From Marinobacter litoralis (GTDB lineage: Bacteria > Pseudomonadota > Gammaproteobacteria > Pseudomonadales > Oleiphilaceae): a DNA stretch of 64,000 bases. The notes below the pieces were generated by a model that was not told the DNA's origin, did no database searches, and saw only the letters and a list, made by a program, of their open reading frames with translations. This document shows, piece by piece, positions 45,781-53,505 of this stretch. Both the position numbers and the translations under genes were made by a program. The stretch lies in NCBI RefSeq assembly GCF_016427555.1, contig NZ_JAELVS010000001.1, forward strand, positions 1,550,001-1,614,000, written 5' to 3'. Position 1 is the stretch's first letter. Each line of letters opens with the position of its first letter.

Positions 45781-46971
45781 ATGTTTCTTATGCTTAAGTC
45801 GCTGGTGATCAAAAACTATCGCGGGTTGGAAGACTTCCAGGTCGAAAAGCTGGGTCGGGTCAATCTGATTGTTGGTAAAAACAATTCCGGCAAGTCTACC
45901 GTGCTTGAAGCATTGCGCCTGTATGCCGCCAGCGGGCACCGCTCAGTGTTGGAGCAGATCGCTGCAGACCATGACGAGCGTTTCTTTTTAACAGATGAAG
46001 ACGCGGAAGATCTGGAGCTGCCGTTTGAGCACCTGTTTACCGGGCGGGGTTTCCCTGAGGACGGTACCGCGATTGAGATTGGTGAGCAGGGGAGTAGTCA
46101 GGCCCTGATGATCCGGCATGTCTACATCCTGGAGCACGAGGAGCAAACAGTTGCCCCGGATGGCAGCGACATTGTGAGGCGCCGCCGCCGTGCCGTTCCT
46201 CCTATCCAGGTTGCAGACGACGAGTTCGATACGGTGGTAAGCCAAGGGCTGCAGCTGCGCAAGGCTAGGCATACGGTTGAGCTACCTTTTGAGCGGACCA
46301 ATGGCGCAATCGGGTCCAGAATTCGTATCCCTGAGCTACCGGATACTTTGCCCTGTAGTTATATTCCCACGCGCTTTGTAGACATGGATGAACTCGCCGT
46401 GGAGTGGGATCAGGTCGCCCTGACGGATCATGAAAAGACCCTCAAGGATGTGCTGAGAATTATCGCGCCAGACTTCAAAGACCTTGCGTTTGTTAGCAAA
46501 GACGATCGCTATGGGCGCAGGGATTACGCCAGTAGTCGGCTACGCCACAGGCAGGTGCAGCGCACGGCAAAGGTGAGGTTGCAGGGTGTTGATAAGCCGG
46601 TGTCGTTAAACAGTATGGGTGACGGCATGCTGCGCTTGCTGCAGCTGGTACTGAAAATGTTTCCCGCCCGTGGCGGCCTGCTTTTGATTGATGAGTTTGA
46701 AAACGGCCTGCATTACAGCGTGCAGAAACAAGTGTGGGACTTGGTGTTTGAATTGGCGGAGCGGCTGGATATTCAGGTATTTGCCACGACTCACAGTTGG
46801 GACTGCATTCAAACGTTCGCCCGAGCTGCGTTAGACCGCCCGGACATTGAAGGTGTCTTGTTCCGGGTGGGTAAGAGTGCCCGCAAGAGTGACTCTGGAA
46901 AAACCATCGCCACGGTGTTTGATGAAGACCGTCTCTACCAGATTACTGAAGCCGATATTGAGGTGCGGTGA
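45781..46971 (+). CDS. OLD/RecF-like AAA ATPase, first gene of a candidate defence pair
   Basis: 396 residues. Walker A GKNNSGKST (about 32-40), a long variable middle, then the ABC-type signature SLNSMGDGMLRLL, Walker B LLLIDEFENG and the switch FATTHSWDCI. This order is that of AAA_15/AAA_21 ATPases in OLD, PARIS and related phage-defence systems. Start ATG 45781 (or 45790). The stop overlaps the start of the next gene (TGATG). It stands between two sugar genes but has no link with sugar chemistry. Confidence 0.85.
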   Translation: MFLMLKSLVIKNYRGLEDFQVEKLGRVNLIVGKNNSGKSTVLEALRLYAASGHRSVLEQIAADHDERFFLTDEDAEDLELPFEHLFTGRGFPEDGTAIEIGEQGSSQALMIRHVYILEHEEQTVAPDGSDIVRRRRRAVPPIQVADDEFDTVVSQGLQLRKARHTVELPFERTNGAIGSRIRIPELPDTLPCSYIPTRFVDMDELAVEWDQVALTDHEKTLKDVLRIIAPDFKDLAFVSKDDRYGRRDYASSRLRHRQVQRTAKVRLQGVDKPVSLNSMGDGMLRLLQLVLKMFPARGGLLLIDEFENGLHYSVQKQVWDLVFELAERLDIQVFATTHSWDCIQTFARAALDRPDIEGVLFRVGKSARKSDSGKTIATVFDEDRLYQITEADIEVR

Positions 46972-47657
46972 TGGCGATGAATGACCACACGTTGCTGGTG
47001 GAGGGCGAGGCGGACCGGGGTTTCTTTGAGGTACTGTGCCGGTCGCTGGAATTGGAGGCCCGGGTGGAGGTGGCGCCGCCACGTAGATTCGGAGCCGGCC
47101 GGGATACGAAACAGGCAGCATTCAACATCTTGCCAATGTTGCTTGAAGATCTCGTAGATCGTGAGGATGGCCGGCTGGCAGTGGTTGTGGACGCGGATAA
47201 TCATGCACATGGTGGAGGTTTTTTACGCACTATTGAACAGTTTTCAAACAAGGTTGAGGACTATGGTTACCGATGTTCAAATCCTAACCGTACCCCGCCA
47301 GAGGGTTCGATATTTCACCACGATGACGGCCTGAACGATCTGGGGCTTTGGGTGATGCCGAACAACGCCGATGAAGGCATGTTGGAGCACTGGTTGGCGC
47401 AGTGCCTCTTGGCTGAAGAACAGCCCTGGTTCGATCACGCCAGTCGCGTTCTTGACGAACTGCCGTTTGATCCAAAGTTTAAACCTTTGCACCGCCCCAA
47501 GGCTGAAGTAGCCACCTGGCTGGCTTGGCAAGAACGCCCAGGTGAAGGTTTGTATAACGCCCTTGATGCGGGGCTTATTGATAAAGAAAAACCATTGTAT
47601 AGGGCGCTGGCAGATTGGCTTGAGCGTATTTTTCCGGAGCCAGGTTTGAGTGACTGA
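46971..47657 (+). CDS. DUF3226/TOPRIM-like protein, second gene of the candidate defence pair
   Basis: 228 residues. The N-terminal half has the marks of a TOPRIM fold: a strand ending in Glu (HTLLVEGEADRGFFEVL) and, about 55 residues on, the DxD strand LAVVVDADNHAHGG. I assign it to the DUF3226 type with moderate certainty. TOPRIM domains in defence ATPase systems are metal-dependent nucleases or nuclease partners. ATG 46971 overlaps the ATPase stop with GAGG seven bases upstream, so both proteins are made together. Confidence 0.78.
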   Translation: MAMNDHTLLVEGEADRGFFEVLCRSLELEARVEVAPPRRFGAGRDTKQAAFNILPMLLEDLVDREDGRLAVVVDADNHAHGGGFLRTIEQFSNKVEDYGYRCSNPNRTPPEGSIFHHDDGLNDLGLWVMPNNADEGMLEHWLAQCLLAEEQPWFDHASRVLDELPFDPKFKPLHRPKAEVATWLAWQERPGEGLYNALDAGLIDKEKPLYRALADWLERIFPEPGLSD

Positions 47658-47728
47658 TTCGAGAGCTTGCTAAAAACACCTAGGATATTTTCTGATTTGA
47701 ACGATACAGCTATGGATGCTGCTTCCTA

Positions 47729-48325
47729 ATGGTAAAAAGACTGTTCGACATACTGGCTTCTTTCTTCGGCCTGTTACTACTTTCCCCCGTAATCCTCATT
47801 GTTGCCTGGCAGATAAGCCGAAAACTTGGCTCCCCCGTACTCTTCCGCCAAACCCGCCCCGGCCTGAACGGTAAACCGTTCGAAATGGTGAAGTTCCGCA
47901 CCATGCTGGATGCCACCGACAAGCACGGCAACCCCCTGCCTGATGACCAGCGGATGACGCCGTTCGGTAGCTTTCTGCGCGCCACCAGTCTGGATGAGTT
48001 GCCGGAGCTGTGGAATGTGCTCAAGGGCGATATGAGCCTGGTAGGCCCACGGCCGCTGCTGATGGAATACCTGCCGCTGTATTCGAAGGAACAGTATCGC
48101 CGCCATGACGCGCGCCCGGGGGTAACTGGCTGGGCGCAGGTGAATGGCCGAAATGCGATTTCCTGGGAAGACAAGTTCCGGCTGGATGTGTGGTATGTGG
48201 ACAATCAGTCGCTTTGGCTGGATGTGAAGATTCTGTTCCTTACGGTGAGGAAGGTGCTGGTTCGGGATGGGATTAGTGGGGAGGGTGAGGTGACTATGTC
48301 TAAGTTCACCGGGAGCAGGGATTGA
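47729..48325 (+). CDS. pglC: Initiating phosphoglycosyltransferase, PglC type
   Basis: 198 residues, monotopic PGT superfamily. One N-terminal re-entrant membrane helix (about 5-28), then FRQTRPGLNGKPFEMVKFRTM, the catalytic Asp-Glu pair in TSLDELPELWNVLKGDMSLVGP, and RPGVTGWAQVNGRN. It would transfer a phospho-sugar, probably di-N-acetylbacillosamine phosphate, from UDP to undecaprenyl phosphate. The gene neighbours pglD, pglE and pglF support this donor. Codons change from C/A-ending to G/T-ending along the gene. Confidence 0.9.
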   Translation: MVKRLFDILASFFGLLLLSPVILIVAWQISRKLGSPVLFRQTRPGLNGKPFEMVKFRTMLDATDKHGNPLPDDQRMTPFGSFLRATSLDELPELWNVLKGDMSLVGPRPLLMEYLPLYSKEQYRRHDARPGVTGWAQVNGRNAISWEDKFRLDVWYVDNQSLWLDVKILFLTVRKVLVRDGISGEGEVTMSKFTGSRD

Positions 48326-48948
48326 TGCGTCTTGCCATTCTGGGTGCCAGTGGCCACGGCAAGGTAGTTGCAGATTCTGCCGGGCTGAGCGGCTGGGATG
48401 AAGTGGTATTTTTTGACGATGCTTGGCCGGAGCTGACGCAAAACGGGCCATGGGCTGTTGTGGGCGATACCGCTGCCTTGCTGAAGGATGTTAAGGGCTT
48501 TGATGGCGTTGTGGTTGCCATTGGTAATAATAGGATTCGCCAGGTTAAGCAGCTTGAGTTGGCGGTTTCGGGTGGCCGGCTGGTTTCTGTTGTTCATCCT
48601 GCTGCGGTGGTGAGTGAATATGCTTTGGTTGGCGCTGGCTCTGTGGTGTTCGCCAATGCCGTAATCAACGCCTGTGCGGAGGTTGGTGATGGCTGTATTG
48701 TGAATACCAGCGCGGTGGTGGAGCACGATTGTATGATGGGTGATTTCGCCCATGTGAGCCCGAATGCGGTGTTGGCCGGTGGTGTGAAGGTTGGCCAACT
48801 GGCTTGGATTGGCGGATGTGCTTCTGTGCGGCAGTTGACTGAAGTGGGTGAGGGCGCTGTGGTTGGTATGGGCGCCGTGGTTACCAAAGATGTGCCGGCG
48901 GAGGTTACGGTGGTGGGTAATCCGGCTAGGGTGCTTGAGCCCCGTTAA
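48325..48948 (+). CDS. pglD: UDP-4-amino-sugar N-acetyltransferase, PglD type
   Basis: 207 residues. An N-terminal Rossmann-like UDP-binding domain (LAILGASGHGKVVAD) is followed by a left-handed beta helix with hexapeptide repeats (VGAGSVVFANAVINAC, VNTSAVVEHDCMMGDF; the catalytic His is in EHDC) and the end PAEVTVVGNPARVL. It acetylates the C4 amine of UDP-4-amino-4,6-dideoxy-GlcNAc to give UDP-di-N-acetylbacillosamine. ATG 48325 overlaps the pglC stop (TGATG). Confidence 0.92.
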   Translation: MRLAILGASGHGKVVADSAGLSGWDEVVFFDDAWPELTQNGPWAVVGDTAALLKDVKGFDGVVVAIGNNRIRQVKQLELAVSGGRLVSVVHPAAVVSEYALVGAGSVVFANAVINACAEVGDGCIVNTSAVVEHDCMMGDFAHVSPNAVLAGGVKVGQLAWIGGCASVRQLTEVGEGAVVGMGAVVTKDVPAEVTVVGNPARVLEPR

Positions 48949-48956
48949 GACTTTTA

Positions 48957-49041
48957 GCCACGGACACTCACGGACCCACACGGACGAAAAACAATAAAAT
49001 ATTCATTTCTTTGTCCGTGAGCGTCTGTGAGTGTCCGTGGC
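48957..49041. repeat. CCACGGACACTCAC hairpin of the second repeat family
   Basis: GCCACGGACACTCAC (48957-48971) and GTGAGTGTCCGTGGC (49027-49041) are a perfect 15-bp inverted repeat, the same arms as at 34419-34494. The spacer differs (AT-rich here). It lies just after the pglD stop. Confidence 0.87.
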
Positions 49042-49054
49042 CGAATAGGAATTT

Positions 49055-49149
49055 CAATTAACTCCAGGGAATAGGAGGCACTATGAAAAACATCATCATT
49101 TGTTCAGACGGAACCTGGCAATCGCCGGAATCCGACACGCCCACCCACG
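49055..49149. repeat. Left 95-bp direct repeat flanking hicAB
   Basis: The 95 bases from CAATTAACTCCA through the ribosome site AGGAGGCA and the first 22 codons of a DUF2235-type gene recur at 49878-49972 with about seven substitutions. The two copies flank the HicAB module exactly. Confidence 0.9.
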
Positions 49150-49169
49150 CGATGCGACGGTGGTTATAG
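49083..49169 (+). pseudogene. DUF2235 gene-start remnant, left copy
   Basis: ATG at 49083 with AGGAGG upstream gives MKNIIICSDGTWQSPESD, the start of a DUF2235 protein (alpha/beta hydrolase fold). After about 22 codons it diverges and stops at 49169. The rest of the gene, normally 300 or more residues, is absent from the window. Confidence 0.78.
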
Positions 49170-49172
49170 TGT

Positions 49173-49200
49173 TGATAAAAGTGAAAAGGTGGTTATAGTA
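49173..49200 (+). promoter_or_regulatory. Promoter of hicAB with repeated GGTGGTTATAGT
   Basis: TTGATA (-35) and TATAGT (-10), spacing 16. The 12-mer GGTGGTTATAGT occurs twice, at 49160 and at 49189 overlapping the -10, which may be the operator bound by the HicAB complex. Confidence 0.55.
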
Positions 49201-49223
49201 ACCATTAAGGCAAAAGGATTTGC

Positions 49224-49406
49224 ATGAGAAGTTCTGAAGTTAAAAAGAGGCTCGAGAAAGATGGATGGGAACTTGTCCGTGTGACGGGCAGTCACCACCA
49301 CTTTAAACATCCCGATAAACCAGGGTTGGTTACGCTACCGCACCCGAAATCTGAAATTCCAAAGGGTACTCTGAGAAGTGTCTGGAAACAGGCGGGGTGG
49401 AAGTAA
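49224..49406 (+). CDS. hicA: HicA-type mRNA interferase toxin
   Basis: 60 residues, HicA double-stranded-RNA-binding-like fold. The start SSEVKKRLEKDGWELVRVTG and the catalytic histidine region GSHHHFKHPDKPG, then VTLPHPKSEIPKGTLRSVWK, are typical. It cuts mRNAs when free of HicB. It precedes the antitoxin gene, the usual HicAB order. Confidence 0.92.
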   Translation: MRSSEVKKRLEKDGWELVRVTGSHHHFKHPDKPGLVTLPHPKSEIPKGTLRSVWKQAGWK

Positions 49407-49445
49407 ATGTTTCGGCATAGGATGCCAAAAGCGGAGGTATTGGCT

Positions 49446-49856
49446 ATGCGCTTTCCAGTTGCGCTTCACACAGATGATGGCAAGCAGTTTGGTGTGACGG
49501 TGCCGGATATTCCGGGCTGTTTTTCTGCTGGCGACAGTGAAGATGAAGCTTTGGATAATGCCAGGGAGGCGATTCTGGGGCATCTGGAACTGCTTGCGGA
49601 GATGGGCGAGGAGATCCCCGCCGCTCAGGCGATTGCAGTGCACAGGAGCGATCCTGACTTTGACGGGGCTATCTGGGGCTTTGTTGAGGTTGATATTACG
49701 CCGTTTCTTGGCAAGGCAGAGAAGATCAATATCACGGTACCGAGCCTGGTGTTGAAGCAGATTGACCGGTATGTGCAGGAGCACCCGGCTGAGGCTAGAT
49801 CCCGATCGGCGTTTCTAGCAGAGGCGGCGCTTGAGAGGATGCGAAAGGGGCATTGA
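49446..49856 (+). CDS. hicB: HicB-type antitoxin
   Basis: 136 residues. A partial RNase H-like domain (RFPVALHTDDGKQFGVTVPDIPGCFSAGD) binds HicA, and a C-terminal ribbon-helix-helix (INITVPSLVLKQIDRYVQ, SRSAFLAEAALERM) binds the operator. The ATG at 49446 is chosen because GGAGG is upstream and the HicB fold starts at once. Confidence 0.92.
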   Translation: MRFPVALHTDDGKQFGVTVPDIPGCFSAGDSEDEALDNAREAILGHLELLAEMGEEIPAAQAIAVHRSDPDFDGAIWGFVEVDITPFLGKAEKINITVPSLVLKQIDRYVQEHPAEARSRSAFLAEAALERMRKGH

Positions 49857-49877
49857 AAGGCTAGAAAAAAGGACTTC

Positions 49878-49972
49878 CAATTAACTCCAAGGAACAGGAG
49901 GCACCATGAAAAACATCATCATCTGTTCAGACGGAACCTGGCAGTCGCCGGAATCCGACACCTCCACCCACG
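49878..49972. repeat. Right 95-bp direct repeat flanking hicAB
   Basis: Second copy of the 95-base unit at 49055-49149, about seven differences, containing the same ribosome site and gene start. Confidence 0.9.
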
Positions 49973-49995
49973 TTCTGCGCCTGGCTGACTGCTAA
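49906..49995 (+). pseudogene. DUF2235 gene-start remnant, right copy
   Basis: ATG at 49906 gives MKNIIICSDGTWQSPESD then THVLRLADC and a stop at 49995. It follows the DUF2235 pattern a few residues further than the left copy, so this copy probably keeps the older sequence. Without the catalytic body it cannot be functional. Confidence 0.78.
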
Positions 49996-50006
49996 AGACT
50001 TTTTTT

Positions 50007-50104
50007 GCCACTAAATCCACTAAAAAACACGAACAAAGATTACTGACTGAAAAAACCAAAATCTCTTTGTCTTTTATTTCGTGTTCTTTCGTGGATTTCG
50101 TGGC
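50007..50104. repeat. GCCACTAAATCCAC inverted repeat of the second family
   Basis: GCCACTAAATCCACTAAAAA near 50007 pairs imperfectly with TTCGTGGATTTCGTGGC ending at 50104, with an AT-rich centre. It resembles the outer part of the block at 34373. It lies between the DUF2235 remnant and pglE. Confidence 0.8.
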
Positions 50105-50147
50105 GAACAATTTTTCATCTTTTTCTTTAACGACATACAGAGTGACC

Positions 50148-51341
50148 ATGCTGAACGGACCTTTTTCCCCGTGGCCTTCTTTTTCTGATGAAGAGGCCAA
50201 TGCTGTGCGTGATGTTCTTCTCTCCAATAAGGTGAACTACTGGACAGGCCAGGAGTGCCGGGAGTTTGAGCGGGAGTTTGCGGCGTTTGCGGATTCTGAA
50301 TACGCCATTGCCTTGGCTAACGGTACGGTGGCGCTGGATTTGGCGCTGAAGGCGCTGGATATCGGCGAGGGTGATGAGGTGGTGGTGACGCCACGGACTT
50401 TCCTGGCTTCTGCGTCTAGCATTGTGACGGCTGGCGCTGTGCCGGTGTTTGCGGATGTGTGCCCGGATTCCCAGAACATTACGCCGGAATCGGTGCGCAA
50501 GGTGATTACCCCGCGTACCCGCGCCATCGTGTGTGTGCATCTCGCCGGTTGGCCCTGTGATATGGATGGGTTCATGGCGCTTGCCGAGGAGTTCGGGCTG
50601 TATGTGATTGAGGACTGCGCCCAGGCTCACGGTTCACGCTATAAGGGCCGTTCGGTGGGGTCCATTGGCCATGTGGGGTGTTGGTCGTTCTGCCAGGATA
50701 AGATCATGACCACCGGGGGCGAAGGTGGCATGGTGACGACGAACGATAAGGCGTTGTGGTCGAAGATGTGGTCGTTCAAAGATCACGGCAAAAATTGGGA
50801 AGCGGTGTACGAGCGTGATCACGCCCCCGGCTTTCGTTGGTTGCATGAAAGTTTTGGCACCAACTGGCGGATGACAGAGATGCAGGCGGTGATTGGCCGT
50901 ATTCAGTTGGCCCGCATGCCTGAATGGAAAGAGGCTCGCCAGAAAAATTCAAAAGCTATCTGGGGCGCAGCGTCTGAGCTGCCTGGTTTACGCGTTCCCG
51001 CCATTTCTGAGGATTTAGATCACGGGGCCTACAAATGCTATGTGTTTGTGGAGCCTGATCAGCTGAAAGACGGTTGGGACAGGGACCGCATTCAGAACGC
51101 GCTTGTTGAGGCAGGGGTGCCGTGTTTTTCGGGGTCTTGTTCCGAGGTGTATCTGGAAAAAGCCTTTGATAACACCGGGTGGCGGCCTGAGCAGAGGTTG
51201 GCTTCGGCTAAGGCGTTGGGTGAGACAAGCTTGATGTTTTTGGTGCACCCAACGTTAACCGAGGCGGAGATCGCCAAGACCTGCTCCGTATTGCAAAGCG
51301 TTATGGCTCAAGCGGCGCTAGCAAGATTTGACAAAGAATAA
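50148..51341 (+). CDS. pglE: UDP-4-keto-sugar aminotransferase, PglE type
   Basis: 397 residues, DegT/DnrJ fold with PLP lysine in SFCQDKIMTTGGEGGMV. Start at ATG 50148 (MLNGPFSPWPSFS); upstream in-frame codons fall within the intergenic repeat. With PglF before it in the pathway and PglD after it, the likely reaction is amination of C4 of UDP-4-keto-6-deoxy-GlcNAc. A set of unusual cysteines near the end (VPCFSGSCSEVY) is characteristic of this subgroup. Confidence 0.9.
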   Translation: MLNGPFSPWPSFSDEEANAVRDVLLSNKVNYWTGQECREFEREFAAFADSEYAIALANGTVALDLALKALDIGEGDEVVVTPRTFLASASSIVTAGAVPVFADVCPDSQNITPESVRKVITPRTRAIVCVHLAGWPCDMDGFMALAEEFGLYVIEDCAQAHGSRYKGRSVGSIGHVGCWSFCQDKIMTTGGEGGMVTTNDKALWSKMWSFKDHGKNWEAVYERDHAPGFRWLHESFGTNWRMTEMQAVIGRIQLARMPEWKEARQKNSKAIWGAASELPGLRVPAISEDLDHGAYKCYVFVEPDQLKDGWDRDRIQNALVEAGVPCFSGSCSEVYLEKAFDNTGWRPEQRLASAKALGETSLMFLVHPTLTEAEIAKTCSVLQSVMAQAALARFDKE

Positions 51342-51419
51342 CACCAACTTCCTCACAATCGATTACAATAGGCGTTCTGTTTTTCTTAACGTAGTACCCG
51401 CTTTTACCAGGATGTTTTC

Positions 51420-53417
51420 ATGTTCAAGGAACGGTTAATTCGCCTTAGTTATGGCAAGAAGCGTTCGCTTCAAATTGTCGCCGATGTTGTTCTGATCTGG
51501 CTGGCGTTGTATTTGTCGTTGTATTTGCGCTTGGGCGGCGAAGGCTGGGTGTGGCCTCAGGGCAATCAGTTGTGGCTGTTTGTACTGGCACCGATGTTTG
51601 CCTTGCCGTTTTACATTGTCACCGGCATGTACCGGGCGGTAATGCGGCACTTTGGTGGGCAGGCGCTGTTCACCATGTTCAAGGCCGTAACCCTGGGGTT
51701 CGGTGCTTTGTGCATGTTTGTGTTTTTTACCCATACCGCCGGGTGGGATTTGCTGTTTCCGCGTTCCTCTCTGATTTCCTATTGGTGGTTAAGTTTGCTG
51801 TTGATCGGCGGTTTGCGTTTGGCGGCTCGGCAATACTTTATGGGCGATTGGTTGCTGGCCGGCGTGGATGCGGGTGATCAAGGGCAATCGGACGAACAAG
51901 GCGGTATGCCGGTGGCGATTTACGGCGCGGGTGCCTCAGGGAATCAGCTACTGGCGGCACTGTGGGTAGGGCGGCTGTACCGGCCGGTGGCGTTTATTGA
52001 CGACGACCCCGGTTTGATTGGCCGCAGCATTGCGGGTTTGCGGGTGTTTTCGTCCCGCGAGGTGCCCAAAATGATGGATAGAACTGGTGCGAAGGAGGTG
52101 TTCCTGGCCATTCCCTCTGCTAGCCGGGCCGAACGACAAAATATTCTGAATAATCTGGCGCGCTTTCCATTGCATGTGCGCTCCATTCCCGGGCTGATGG
52201 ACATCGCCAGCGGTAAAGTGAAAGTGGACGACATGCAGGAAGTAGACGTGGCGGATTTGCTGGGTCGTGACCCGGTGCCGCCGGTGGACGATCTGCTGGG
52301 CCGCTGTATCGAAAACCAGGTAGTGATGGTGACGGGCGCCGGTGGCTCTATTGGTAGTGAACTGTGCCGGCAGATTGTCAACAATAGCCCGACCACGCTG
52401 GTGTTATACGAGCACAACGAATACGGGCTGTACGCCATTCACAAGGAGTTGGAAGGCTGGGTGCGGTCGCAGAAGCTGGATGTCCTGTTGGTGCCGATTC
52501 TTGGTTCTATCCGAAACGGCGGTCGCCTGCGGGACATTATGTCGGTGTGGGGGGTTGATACGGTCTACCACGCTGCGGCCTACAAGCATGTGCCCATGGT
52601 GGAGCACAACATTGCCGAAGGCATTTTGAACAATGTGTTTGGCACCAAGAAGGTGGCGCAAGCGGCCATTGCCTGCGGTGTGACGAATTTTGTGTTGATT
52701 TCCACCGACAAAGCGGTGCGGCCCACGAATGTGATGGGGGCCACCAAGCGTTTAGCCGAAATGGTGTTGCAAGCCCTCAGTGCGGAACAGGCACCGGAGT
52801 TGATCGGTGATTTTGCCGGCGTGAACAGTGTGAACCGAACGCGCTTTACCATGGTGCGGTTCGGGAATGTGCTTGGGTCTTCGGGTTCGGTGATTCCGCT
52901 GTTTCGGGACCAGATTCGCCGGGGTGGGCCGGTAACGGTGACCCATCCGGATATTACTCGGTATTTCATGACCATTCCGGAAGCGTCCCAGTTGGTGATC
53001 CAGGCCGGTTGTATGGGCCAAGGCGGGGATGTGTTTGTGCTGGACATGGGCGAGCCGGTGCGGATTGCGGAGCTGGCACGCAAGATGATCATGCTTTCCG
53101 GTTTGACGGTGCGTGATGAGGTGACTCCGAATGGCGATATTCCGATCAGTTTCACGGGCCTGCGCCCCGGGGAGAAACTGTACGAGGAATTGCTGATCGG
53201 GGATAACCCCCAGCCCACGGAACACCCGAAAATCCACCGTGCCGATGAGGAGTTTATCCCTTGGGCCGAGCTGCGTGCGATTTTGTTGGCGATGAAAGAG
53301 GCCGTGAAGGCCGATGCCTATGAGGATGTGCGCGAGATGCTATTGAGCACGGTGCAGGGGTATCAGCCGAGTAACGGCATTGTGGATTTGATTTATGAGA
53401 AGCGGAAGTTGGGGTGA
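51420..53417 (+). CDS. wbpM: UDP-GlcNAc 4,6-dehydratase, WbpM/PglF type
   Basis: 665 residues. Four N-terminal membrane helices (about 15-140), a Rossmann-like sensor domain (VAIYGAGASGNQLLAAL), then the SDR dehydratase domain: MVTGAGGSIGSELCRQI, HAAAYKHVPMVEHN, and the catalytic segment STDKAVRPTNVMGATKRLAE. The first step for both bacillosamine and QuiNAc/FucNAc type sugars. The neighbouring pglC/D/E and WbpL/WbpV-like genes could both draw on its product. Confidence 0.94.
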   Translation: MFKERLIRLSYGKKRSLQIVADVVLIWLALYLSLYLRLGGEGWVWPQGNQLWLFVLAPMFALPFYIVTGMYRAVMRHFGGQALFTMFKAVTLGFGALCMFVFFTHTAGWDLLFPRSSLISYWWLSLLLIGGLRLAARQYFMGDWLLAGVDAGDQGQSDEQGGMPVAIYGAGASGNQLLAALWVGRLYRPVAFIDDDPGLIGRSIAGLRVFSSREVPKMMDRTGAKEVFLAIPSASRAERQNILNNLARFPLHVRSIPGLMDIASGKVKVDDMQEVDVADLLGRDPVPPVDDLLGRCIENQVVMVTGAGGSIGSELCRQIVNNSPTTLVLYEHNEYGLYAIHKELEGWVRSQKLDVLLVPILGSIRNGGRLRDIMSVWGVDTVYHAAAYKHVPMVEHNIAEGILNNVFGTKKVAQAAIACGVTNFVLISTDKAVRPTNVMGATKRLAEMVLQALSAEQAPELIGDFAGVNSVNRTRFTMVRFGNVLGSSGSVIPLFRDQIRRGGPVTVTHPDITRYFMTIPEASQLVIQAGCMGQGGDVFVLDMGEPVRIAELARKMIMLSGLTVRDEVTPNGDIPISFTGLRPGEKLYEELLIGDNPQPTEHPKIHRADEEFIPWAELRAILLAMKEAVKADAYEDVREMLLSTVQGYQPSNGIVDLIYEKRKLG

Positions 53418-53505
53418 ATAAGCAAACTGTAACAAGTTAACGGTTTGCTGAAATATTTTAGACAGGTTTTCATGGTATAATCCCGCAAATTTTTCGGGTT
53501 GTGTC

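Noticed and set aside
47270..47290. GTTCAAATCC resembling a tRNA T-arm
   Set aside because: It lies within the TOPRIM-like gene, and no acceptor, D or anticodon arms can be folded around it.
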